Part shown: positions 16,692 through 24,202 of the stretch, one piece after another
Position numbering within the stretch: the stretch's first letter is position 1
Layout of the letters: every line of letters begins with the position of its first letter
Assembly: GCA_017936665.1 (NCBI GenBank)
Contig: JAGBFB010000032.1
Coordinates: 22,383 to 86,382 of the forward strand
Origin: Spirochaetaceae bacterium
GTDB taxonomy: Bacteria; Spirochaetota; Spirochaetia; Treponematales; Treponemataceae
Direction of reading: 5' to 3'
Length of the DNA: 64,000 bases
Made by a program: the position numbers and the translations under genes
The notes under the pieces: model-generated
The model's input: only the letters and a program-made list of their open reading frames with translations
The model's database searches: none
Told to the model about the DNA's origin: nothing

Positions 16692-17333
16692 ATGAAAGAA
16701 CTTACAGTTTTAGCAATTAACGGAAGCCCTCACTCAGAGGGAGGAACTTTTCAAGCAATAAATATTGTTGCAAAAGAACTTGAAAAACAAGGAATAAAAA
16801 CTGAAATTTTGCAAATTGGAAACAAATCAATTAGAGGATGCCAAGGTTGTGGGACTTGTAAAAAAGGTAGCACAAATGGACTTTGTGTTTTTAATGATGA
16901 TGAAGTAAATATCGCTATTGAAAAATTAAAAAATGCAGACGGATTAATTTTAGGAAGTCCAGTTTATTATGCAGGAATCAACGGAACTATGAAAAGTTTT
17001 TTAGATAGATTTTTTTACGCAGGAGCAAGTAATCTTAGACACAAAGTTGCAACCTCTGTAGTTTCTGTTAGAAGAGCTGGAGGAGTTGCAACTTTTGACC
17101 AATTAAATCATTTTTTATATCTAGCTGAAGCTCTTGTAGTTCCTTCAATTTACTGGAATGTTGTACATGGAACATCAGAAGATGCAATTCAACAAGATAA
17201 AGAAGGTATGCAGATTTTAGAAAACCTTGGACAAAATATGGCTTGGATGCTAAAAATGAGAGAAGCCACAAAAGAAAGTTTAAAAGAACCTTCTCCTGTA
17301 GCTTCTAAAACACGCACAAGTTTTATTAGATAA
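16692..17333 (+). CDS. NADPH-dependent FMN reductase-like flavodoxin-fold protein
   Basis: A 213-residue protein with the family nucleotide-binding start LAINGSPHSEGGTF, a cysteine cluster in GCQGCGTCKKG, and the FMN-contact loop LGSPVYYAGINGTMKSFLDR. Members reduce FMN, quinones or nitro- and azo-compounds, or act as iron-sulfur flavoproteins; the CxxCxxC cluster is like that of the iron-sulfur flavoprotein branch. I take the ATG at 16692, eight bases after AAGGA, rather than upstream ATGs. The stop is two bases from the convergent S1-domain gene. Confidence 0.88.
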   Translation: MKELTVLAINGSPHSEGGTFQAINIVAKELEKQGIKTEILQIGNKSIRGCQGCGTCKKGSTNGLCVFNDDEVNIAIEKLKNADGLILGSPVYYAGINGTMKSFLDRFFYAGASNLRHKVATSVVSVRRAGGVATFDQLNHFLYLAEALVVPSIYWNVVHGTSEDAIQQDKEGMQILENLGQNMAWMLKMREATKESLKEPSPVASKTRTSFIR

Positions 17334-17335
17334 AA

Positions 17336-18454
17336 CTATTTTTTTAACAAGGCGGCAAATGGATTGTAAGTTTCGCCAGCAGAATCATCTTGATTATCAA
17401 GATATTTTGCAGTTGTTTTATCTTGTTCTATCGAAGATGCTGGTCTTAAAGAAATTCTTTCATTATCAGCATCTACAGAATTAATTACAACCGACATTTT
17501 GTCGCCAACTTTGTAAACTTTTCTAAGATTAGTATTTCTATCTGTATCCAAATCAGAAATGTGAACTAAACCATCAACACCTTCTTCTAATTGAATAAAA
17601 ACACCAAAATCAGCAATGCGAGAAATTTTTCCGTCATGTTTTGAATCTACTGGATATTTTTTTGCAACATTATCCCAAGGATTTTCTAACAATGATTTTA
17701 AACTAACTGAAACTTTTTCATTTTTCCAATCTGCTTTTAAAACGCTAACAGTTAATTCTTGTCCAACATAAAGAACAGTTTCAATATCATCAACTCGACT
17801 TCTAGAAATTTCTGAAATTGGAAGTAAGGCTTTGAAACCACTTTCATCACCAACAAAATTTACAAAGGCACCAAATTTTTGCAAAGAAATAACTTTTACT
17901 TTTACGCTTATTCCTTCTTTGATACTTTCTTGTAAAGATTTTATTTTACCTTGAAAAACTTCTTGAGCAACAAGTTTATTTGAAACTAAAATATTTTTTC
18001 CGTCTTCTTTAAATTCTTGAATTTTAAAAGTTAAAACTTTTCCGACATAAAAACTTGCTTCTTCTTTTTCTTTAAAACCCATTTGTGAGTATGGACAAAA
18101 GGCTCTTGAATTTCCAATTTTAATTTCAAATCCACCTTTGATTTCTTTTTCAACTTTTCCTTCAACTGGAATTTCATTTTTCCAAGCATTTTCTAACATT
18201 GACTTATCAGCTTTTTCACCAGCAATTTTTGTTGTAAAACGCATTTCACCTTTGATGTTTCCTAGATAAAAAACTTTTATTTTATCACCTACAGAAAGTT
18301 CTTTGCCATTTTGTTTTACAATTCCATTTTCATCAGTCAATTCTGATTTTTCTAAAATTCCTTCTGACTTTGCATTTAGATCTAAAAAAATACAATCATC
18401 AGTAATTGCCACGATTGAAGTTTCAATCTCTTGTCCAATTTCAAAAAATTTCAT
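17336..18454 (-). CDS. S1-domain RNA-binding protein (ribosomal protein S1-like)
   Basis: A 372-residue protein made of four S1 (OB-fold) repeats. They are at roughly residues 1-75, 95-160, 180-260 and 270-345; the last two are the most typical (KFGAFVNFVG and IADFGVFIQLEEGVDGLVH). Length is between Gram-positive YpfD-type and full six-repeat S1. It probably helps bind mRNA at the ribosome or elsewhere; if leaderless translation is common here its role would be of interest. It has AAAGGA before the ATG and lies 12 bp after the patatin gene in an operon with an ArsC-like gene. Confidence 0.88.
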   Translation of the reverse strand: MKFFEIGQEIETSIVAITDDCIFLDLNAKSEGILEKSELTDENGIVKQNGKELSVGDKIKVFYLGNIKGEMRFTTKIAGEKADKSMLENAWKNEIPVEGKVEKEIKGGFEIKIGNSRAFCPYSQMGFKEKEEASFYVGKVLTFKIQEFKEDGKNILVSNKLVAQEVFQGKIKSLQESIKEGISVKVKVISLQKFGAFVNFVGDESGFKALLPISEISRSRVDDIETVLYVGQELTVSVLKADWKNEKVSVSLKSLLENPWDNVAKKYPVDSKHDGKISRIADFGVFIQLEEGVDGLVHISDLDTDRNTNLRKVYKVGDKMSVVINSVDADNERISLRPASSIEQDKTTAKYLDNQDDSAGETYNPFAALLKK

Positions 18455-18466
18455 ATTACCATCCTT

Positions 18467-19321
18467 TTAATTTGTATATTCTATAATATTTTTAATGATA
18501 GATAAAGCATCTTTTTTACCAAGATTATATGTATCTAAAATTTTTTCTTTATCTTTTTCGGTACGACTTGCAGTTGGTTTTTCTGAAGGTCTGATAATAA
18601 TCACATTACCTAACTGTTCTTGTTTTTCTAAAAATTCAAGTTGTTGATTGTAAATAATGTGACGATTTTCTATAGCTTCAATTAATTTGGGATATTTTTT
18701 ATAAACTAATTTTATTATCGGTAAAAGTGAATTTGGATTTTTTCGATAACCTGCTTCTTGTGTTAGAATTACAATATTTTTTTCAAATCCTAATTCCTGC
18801 ATTTTTTTTATTGGAATAGAATCTGCAATTCCACCATCAAGTAAAAGATTATCTTCGATTTTTATAATCTTAGAAACAAGAGGCATAGAAGCAGAAGCTT
18901 GAAGCCATTTTATTTTTTCACCTTTCAAAGTTTCGCACTCATGATAAATTGCACTTCCTGTTTTCACATCTGTGCAAACAGCAAAAAACTGAGTTTGATT
19001 TTTATCAAATGAATCATTGTCAAATGGATCTAAAGTTTCTGGAAGATCATAATAACAAAATTTTTCATTGAAAAAATTTCCTGTAGTAATAAGGGACCCT
19101 ATCCCCATGTAATTTGAGTTATCGCAATATTTTGTTGTGTACCTGATTGAGCGACCAATTTGTCCAGATAAAAAACTTGCACCATGAACACAACCAGCAG
19201 AAACTCCTATTACTCCATCAAAAGAAATTTTATTTTCAGCAAAGGTATCTAAAACCCCGGCAGTATAAATTCCTCTATGTCCTCCACCTTCTAAAACAAG
19301 TCCGATTTTATTTTTTCTCAT
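18467..19321 (-). CDS. patatin-like phospholipase (YjjU/RssA-type)
   Basis: A 284-residue predicted lipid acyl hydrolase. The oxyanion-hole motif is VLEGGGHRGIY near residue 10, the nucleophile elbow is GVSAG near 41, and the catalytic aspartate is in LLDGGIADSIP near 160, so the Ser-Asp dyad is complete. The C-terminal region after residue 190 matches the extension of bacterial YjjU-like patatins. No signal peptide is seen, suggesting a cytoplasmic or membrane-peripheral enzyme. It lies 28 bp after the ArsC-like gene and 12 bp before the S1-domain gene. Confidence 0.9.
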   Translation of the reverse strand: MRKNKIGLVLEGGGHRGIYTAGVLDTFAENKISFDGVIGVSAGCVHGASFLSGQIGRSIRYTTKYCDNSNYMGIGSLITTGNFFNEKFCYYDLPETLDPFDNDSFDKNQTQFFAVCTDVKTGSAIYHECETLKGEKIKWLQASASMPLVSKIIKIEDNLLLDGGIADSIPIKKMQELGFEKNIVILTQEAGYRKNPNSLLPIIKLVYKKYPKLIEAIENRHIIYNQQLEFLEKQEQLGNVIIIRPSEKPTASRTEKDKEKILDTYNLGKKDALSIIKNIIEYTN

Positions 19322-19349
19322 TTATATTCTCCATTTTTCAAAATACAAA

Positions 19350-19709
19350 TTACTTCCAAGTTTCCCAAATTTTTGTTGCAAGACCAACTGTTGCAAGATT
19401 TTTTCCGTTACGAACAATTGGTTGCTTTAATAAATTTTGATTTTCAAAAAGTTTTTCTTCGATGTCACTTTCATCAAGGTAAGCAATACTAGAATAATCT
19501 TTTGAAGATTTATCTATCATAGAAAGAACTGCATCTTGTCGACTTCCTTCTGTTTTTGAAATTGCTTGAACAACTGAATCAAATTCTCCACGGCTCATTT
19601 GTTTTTCTTTTAAATCAATAAATTGGAATTGAATCCTTCTTTCTTTGAACCACATCTGTGCTTTTTTACAATCAAAGTTTTTATTTGTTCCAAAAATTTG
19701 TATTTGCAT
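19350..19709 (-). CDS. ArsC/Spx-family protein
   Basis: A 119-residue thioredoxin-fold protein of the ArsC/YffB/Spx family: IQIFGTNKNFDCKKAQMWF at the N-terminus with a single active-region cysteine, then IQFQFIDLKEKQMSRGEF and LLKQPIVRNGKNLATVG near the C-terminus. The lack of a second nearby cysteine argues against an Spx redox switch; arsenate reductase or YffB-like glutathione-dependent roles remain possible. No arsenic genes are close. It has AAGGAA before the ATG and heads the arsC-like / patatin / S1 transcript. Confidence 0.82.
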   Translation of the reverse strand: MQIQIFGTNKNFDCKKAQMWFKERRIQFQFIDLKEKQMSRGEFDSVVQAISKTEGSRQDAVLSMIDKSSKDYSSIAYLDESDIEEKLFENQNLLKQPIVRNGKNLATVGLATKIWETWK

Positions 19710-19774
19710 AAAAAATATTTCCTTTCTAAATAAGTTTATATTAATATTAATATTTTTTAAAGTAAAAATTTTAT

Positions 19775-21520
19775 TTATACACTTCTGTTATGTAATTTTG
19801 TATAAATACCATTTTTTAATAAAAGTTCCTGATGAGTTCCAAGTTCTTTTATTTCTTTATCATCAATTACAGCAATGCAATCTGCATTTTGAATTGTAGA
19901 AAGTCTATGTGCAATAATCAAAGTTGTTCTTCCTTTAGAAAGTTCATCAAATGCTTTTTGAATTTTAATTTCCGTTGCTGTATCTAAGGCTGATGTTGCT
20001 TCATCCAAAATTAAAATAGGAGGATTTTTTAAAAAACATCTTGCAATAGAAACTCGTTGTTTTTGTCCACCAGAAAGTTTAATTCCTCTTTCACCAACTA
20101 AAGTATCATAACCTTGTGGCATCTTCATAATATCATCATGAATTTCAGAAAGTTTTGCAGCTTTGACAATTTCTTCATCTGTGGCATTAATTTTTCCGTA
20201 AGCAATATTTTCTTTTATAGTTCCTGCAAATAAAAAAACATCTTGTTGAACAATTCCAATTTGTTTGCGTAAAGATTTTAAAGTAATATCTTTTATATCA
20301 ATTCCATCAAGAAAAATTTTCCCATCTGTTATTTCATAAAAACGAGGTAGTAAATTACAAATTGTAGTTTTACCTCCACCAGAAAGTCCAACCAAAGCAA
20401 ATTTTTGTCCAGGATTTATTTTTAAATTAATATTTTTCAAAACTTCAATTCCATCAGTGTAAGAAAAATTTACATTTTCAAAATTGATATTTCCTCTTGC
20501 ACAAAAAATATCTTTTGCACTTGGGTTTTCTTTTATACTTGTATCAATTCGCATAACTTCAAGAAATCTTTTAAATCCAGCCATTCCAGTTGTATACTGT
20601 TCAACTAAAAATGATAATCTGCGAATTGGAGATGAGAAAGCAGCAATAAAAAGATTTGCAGCAACCAAATCTGAAATTTGCATTTTGTTTTGCATGATAA
20701 AAAATCCACCAACTGCTAAAACTAAAATACTAAGCACACTACTAAAAAATTCTACATTTGCATGAAAACTTGCTACATGTTTATAAAATTTTTTCTTTGA
20801 AGATTTAAATAATTTATTTCCTTCTTCAAATCGATTAATTTCGTATTCTTCATTTGTAAAAACTTTTGTAACACGCACACCAGAAATACTTGATTCTAAA
20901 ACTGCATTTATTTCTGCTGTTGCTTCTTTTACTTTTCGTGAACTTTCTGTAAGAGATTTTCTTGAAATCATTATTATTGCAATAATTATTGGAACAAAGA
21001 TAAAAACAATTACAGCAAGTTCCCATCTGATTTTTAATAACAGAAAAAATGAACCAAGTAAAGTTAAAATAGAAATTAAAAAGTCTTCTGGACCATGATG
21101 AGCAAGTTCTGTAATTTCAAACAAATCAGTTGTTGCACGAGACATTAACTTTCCTGTTCTATGTTTATCATAAAAACTAAAAGACTGATTTTCTAAATGT
21201 TCAAAAACATCACGACGCATATCTGTTTCAACGCAAGCACCAAAATAATGTCCCCAATAATTAACAAACCAAGTAAAAACTCTTCTTAAAATATAAACAA
21301 AAACTAACGCACAGATTAAAATAAAAAATGCTTTAAAATTTTTATTTGGTAAAAGTGAATCAATCGTAAATTTACTAATCATCGGAAAAGTTATATCGAT
21401 TAAAGAAATCATAATTGCACAAAACATATCAAGGGCAAAAATTTTCCAATGAGGTTTGTAATAAGAAAAAAATACTTTTAAGGGTTTGGAATTATAAAAT
21501 TCAAAATTTTTATTTTTCAT
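19775..21520 (-). CDS. ABC exporter, fused permease-ATPase (MsbA/LmrA-like)
   Basis: A 581-residue half-transporter. Six membrane helices occupy about residues 20-310 and the nucleotide-binding domain the rest: Walker A GLSGGGKTTICN, Q loop QQDVFLF, signature LSGGQKQRVSIARCFL, Walker B ILILDEATSALD and the H-loop in IIAHRLST. Such proteins export drugs or lipids as homodimers. It follows the TetR gene by a few bases, so it is very likely the regulator's target, pointing to an inducible multidrug exporter. Two start codons are possible (21526 and 21520); the spacing to AGGA favours 21520. Confidence 0.92.
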   Translation of the reverse strand: MKNKNFEFYNSKPLKVFFSYYKPHWKIFALDMFCAIMISLIDITFPMISKFTIDSLLPNKNFKAFFILICALVFVYILRRVFTWFVNYWGHYFGACVETDMRRDVFEHLENQSFSFYDKHRTGKLMSRATTDLFEITELAHHGPEDFLISILTLLGSFFLLLKIRWELAVIVFIFVPIIIAIIMISRKSLTESSRKVKEATAEINAVLESSISGVRVTKVFTNEEYEINRFEEGNKLFKSSKKKFYKHVASFHANVEFFSSVLSILVLAVGGFFIMQNKMQISDLVAANLFIAAFSSPIRRLSFLVEQYTTGMAGFKRFLEVMRIDTSIKENPSAKDIFCARGNINFENVNFSYTDGIEVLKNINLKINPGQKFALVGLSGGGKTTICNLLPRFYEITDGKIFLDGIDIKDITLKSLRKQIGIVQQDVFLFAGTIKENIAYGKINATDEEIVKAAKLSEIHDDIMKMPQGYDTLVGERGIKLSGGQKQRVSIARCFLKNPPILILDEATSALDTATEIKIQKAFDELSKGRTTLIIAHRLSTIQNADCIAVIDDKEIKELGTHQELLLKNGIYTKLHNRSV

Positions 21521-21529
21521 AATCATGTC

Positions 21530-22093
21530 CTAAACTAAAGATTGTATTGTAGTTAAAAAATATTCTGCAATTTTTTCTGGAGATTCTTTCATCTTGTTTG
21601 AAATCCACCAACTTACTGTATTAACAAAAGAAGAAGCAATATGATGTACTAAAAAATTTTCTGGTAATGTAGATTTTTTTAATAATCCTTTTTCTGCATA
21701 TTGAATTTGAATTAAATGTTGCAAATTTGATTTAAAATATTGCAAAAAAATTTCATTATTCTGTGAAGATAAAAGTTGCAAAATATTATAATCATTTTCT
21801 TGTAGATGTCTTAAAAGATGCAAAAAGACAGAATCATTTGAAGTTCCACAAGAAAAATTATAATGACCATGTGGAATTCCTTTTGCTGTATCTATTATAT
21901 GTCCAAAAAGTTCTGTACACAAATCTTCAAGCAAAGATTCTTTTGTTTCAAAGTGTGAATAAAAAGTTGTTCTTCCAATATTTGCTTTATCAATTATTTC
22001 TTGCACAGAAAGTTGATTATAATTTCTTTCTGATAAAAGCAAAGTAAAGGCGTTAAAAATTGCTTCTCTAGTGCGTTTTTGTCTTCTATCCAT
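21530..22093 (-). CDS. TetR-family transcriptional regulator
   Basis: A 187-residue repressor with the TetR helix-turn-helix at residues 1-50 (KRTREAIFNAFTLLLSERNY, then ANIGRTTFYSHFETKESLL). The C-terminal ligand domain resembles the TetR_C subgroup ending in HHIASSFVNTVSWWISN. It is transcribed with the ABC exporter downstream and diverges from the P-type ATPase; an inverted repeat in the shared control region is the likely operator. The ATG follows AGGAAATTTT. Confidence 0.92.
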   Translation of the reverse strand: MDRRQKRTREAIFNAFTLLLSERNYNQLSVQEIIDKANIGRTTFYSHFETKESLLEDLCTELFGHIIDTAKGIPHGHYNFSCGTSNDSVFLHLLRHLQENDYNILQLLSSQNNEIFLQYFKSNLQHLIQIQYAEKGLLKKSTLPENFLVHHIASSFVNTVSWWISNKMKESPEKIAEYFLTTIQSLV

Positions 22094-22110
22094 AAAATTT
22101 CCTAAAAATT

Positions 22111-22153
22111 ACTGAACAAAATAAAAAAAATGTTCAGTATTGAACATAATCTA
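22111..22153. promoter_or_regulatory. candidate TetR operator
   Basis: ACTGAACA (22111-22118) and TGTTCAGT (22131-22138) form a perfect 8-bp inverted repeat around an A-rich spacer, and a further TTGAACAT half-site follows at about 22140. It lies 18 bp upstream of the tetR ATG and could also affect the divergent P-type ATPase promoter. Confidence 0.65.
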
Positions 22154-22270
22154 AATTTAATTCTTGTAATAATTATGTTTTAAATTATTATGTAATTACA
22201 AAACAAATTGTTCTGTATTGAATATATTGTATTTCAATTTACTTTATTTATCAAGACAATAGGAGTTTTT

Positions 22271-24139
22271 ATGTTACATGAATTTATTGAAAAATTAGAA
22301 TCAATTCCCGCAACAATAATCGGAGGGATATTTTTAGTTGCTAGTTTTATTTTATCAAAACTAGGTATAACTTTTATATTTGACTTTGCTTGGATTACAA
22401 TTTTTATTAGTGGCATTCCCTTGTTGTATAGTGCAATAAAAAAATTAATCAACAACAAAGGAATAAGCAAAATCTCATCGGCTCTATTAATTTCAATAGC
22501 AATGATTGCAGCAATTTCCATTGGAGATTTATTTGCAGGGGCAGAAGTTGCTTTCATAATGGCAATCGGAGAAATTCTAGAAAACATTACAACTAACAAA
22601 GCAAAGAAGGGATTAAAAAACTTAATTAAACTTACTCCAACACAAGGACGAAAGATTCAAGACGGAAAAGAAATAATTATCAATGCTGATGAAATTCTAC
22701 TTAATGATATTATAAGAATTTTACCAGGCGAAATAATTCCTGTTGATGGAATTATTATTCAAGGTGAAACTTCAATAGACCAATCAATTATGACAGGAGA
22801 ATCTTTACCAGTTGATAAGACAATTAATGATGAAGTTTTTTGTGGAACAATAAATAGATTTGGTTCAATAGATATAAAAGCAACAAAAGTTGGTGAAGAT
22901 AGTTCTTTTCAAAAATTAATTAAAATGGTACAAGAAGCTGAAAACAAAAAATCGCCAATTCAAAGAATTGCAGATAAATGGGCAAGTCTCTTAGTTCCAG
23001 TGGCACTATTACTTGCAATAATAACTTATTTCGTAACACAAGATATTACTAGAGCAGTTACAATTCTAGTTGTATTTTGTCCTTGTGCTTTGGTATTGGC
23101 AACACCTACTGCAATTATGGCAGCCATTGGTCAAGCAACAAAGCATGGAATAATTATTAAATCTGGTGAAGCTTTAGAAAAGATGGGAAAAGTTGATACA
23201 ATTACATTTGATAAAACAGGAACAATTACTTTGGGCAAATTAGAAGTAAGTGATATAATTTCTTTTTCAGAATTATCTGAAGAAAATTTATTACAACTTG
23301 TTTCTTCTGCAGAATCTAAAAGTGAACATCCTTTAGCAAAAGCAATAATTGAACATGCAAAAAAGATGAACATCCTACTTGATGAATCAACTTCATTTAA
23401 AATGGAAGCAGGCAAAGGAATTTTTGCAATCGTAAATAATGATGAAATTCTTTGTGGTAATGAAAAGTTTTTAAATGAAAAAAATATTAAAATCGAAAAT
23501 GAAATAAAAGAAAAACTTAATGAATTACGCTTACAAGGGAAAGCAACCTTACTTGTAGTTAAAAATAATAACTGCATAGGAATAATTGCGTTATCTGATA
23601 TCTTAAGACCAGAAGTAAAAAACATTATTGAAGAATTATCAAAATTAAAAACTGAATCAATTTTGCTTACTGGAGATAACAAAACCACAAGTGAATATTT
23701 TGCAAATCTTGTTGGAATAAAAAAAGTATTCAATGAATTATTACCAGAAGACAAAGTTAAAAATATTATTGATTTACAAAATTTAGGAAAAACAGTTTGT
23801 ATGATTGGTGATGGTGTAAATGATGCTCCTGCATTAAAAACTGCAAATGTTGGAATTGCAATGGGTTCAATAGGAAGTGACATTGCTATAGAAGCTGCTG
23901 ATATAGCTTTAATGAGTGATAACATTTCTAAAATTACTTATTTAAAACGACTTTCAAATGCAACTGTAAGAACAATTAAATTTAGTATTGCACTTTCAAT
24001 GTTTATAAATTTTCTTGCAATAGCATTATCTGTTTTAGGATTACTTAATCCAACAACAGGTGCATTAGTACATAATGCTGGTTCAGTTTTTGTTGTTATG
24101 ATAGCGGCATTACTATATGAAAGAAAATTTGATAAATAA
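22271..24139 (+). CDS. heavy-metal-translocating P1B-type ATPase
   Basis: A 622-residue pump without N-terminal metal-binding domain. The transport-site motif CPCALVLATPTA is near residue 270, the phosphorylation site DKTGTIT near 312, HP in SEHPLAKA, and the hinge GDGVNDAPAL near 514. The last helix reads LVHNAGSVFVVM; this differs from the aspartate-containing zinc/cadmium ATPase and from the copper signature, so the metal cannot be assigned. I use the ATG at 22271, with AGGAG five bases before it, instead of a far upstream ATG. It diverges from the tetR operon. Confidence 0.9.
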   Translation: MLHEFIEKLESIPATIIGGIFLVASFILSKLGITFIFDFAWITIFISGIPLLYSAIKKLINNKGISKISSALLISIAMIAAISIGDLFAGAEVAFIMAIGEILENITTNKAKKGLKNLIKLTPTQGRKIQDGKEIIINADEILLNDIIRILPGEIIPVDGIIIQGETSIDQSIMTGESLPVDKTINDEVFCGTINRFGSIDIKATKVGEDSSFQKLIKMVQEAENKKSPIQRIADKWASLLVPVALLLAIITYFVTQDITRAVTILVVFCPCALVLATPTAIMAAIGQATKHGIIIKSGEALEKMGKVDTITFDKTGTITLGKLEVSDIISFSELSEENLLQLVSSAESKSEHPLAKAIIEHAKKMNILLDESTSFKMEAGKGIFAIVNNDEILCGNEKFLNEKNIKIENEIKEKLNELRLQGKATLLVVKNNNCIGIIALSDILRPEVKNIIEELSKLKTESILLTGDNKTTSEYFANLVGIKKVFNELLPEDKVKNIIDLQNLGKTVCMIGDGVNDAPALKTANVGIAMGSIGSDIAIEAADIALMSDNISKITYLKRLSNATVRTIKFSIALSMFINFLAIALSVLGLLNPTTGALVHNAGSVFVVMIAALLYERKFDK

Positions 24140-24172
24140 ATTTTTAAGACTTAATTTTAGTTAATAAGAATT

Positions 24173-24202
24173 TGCAGGCTTTGGTAAAAAAATTAAAGCC
24201 TG
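24173..24202. terminator. hairpin between convergent genes
   Basis: GCAGGCTTT and AAAGCCTGC form a 9-bp stem spanning the end of the metallopeptidase frame (its stop is at 24193) and the intergenic gap. Loop sequence is A/T rich. The T-tract is weak on both sides, so terminator activity is likely but not certain. Confidence 0.5.
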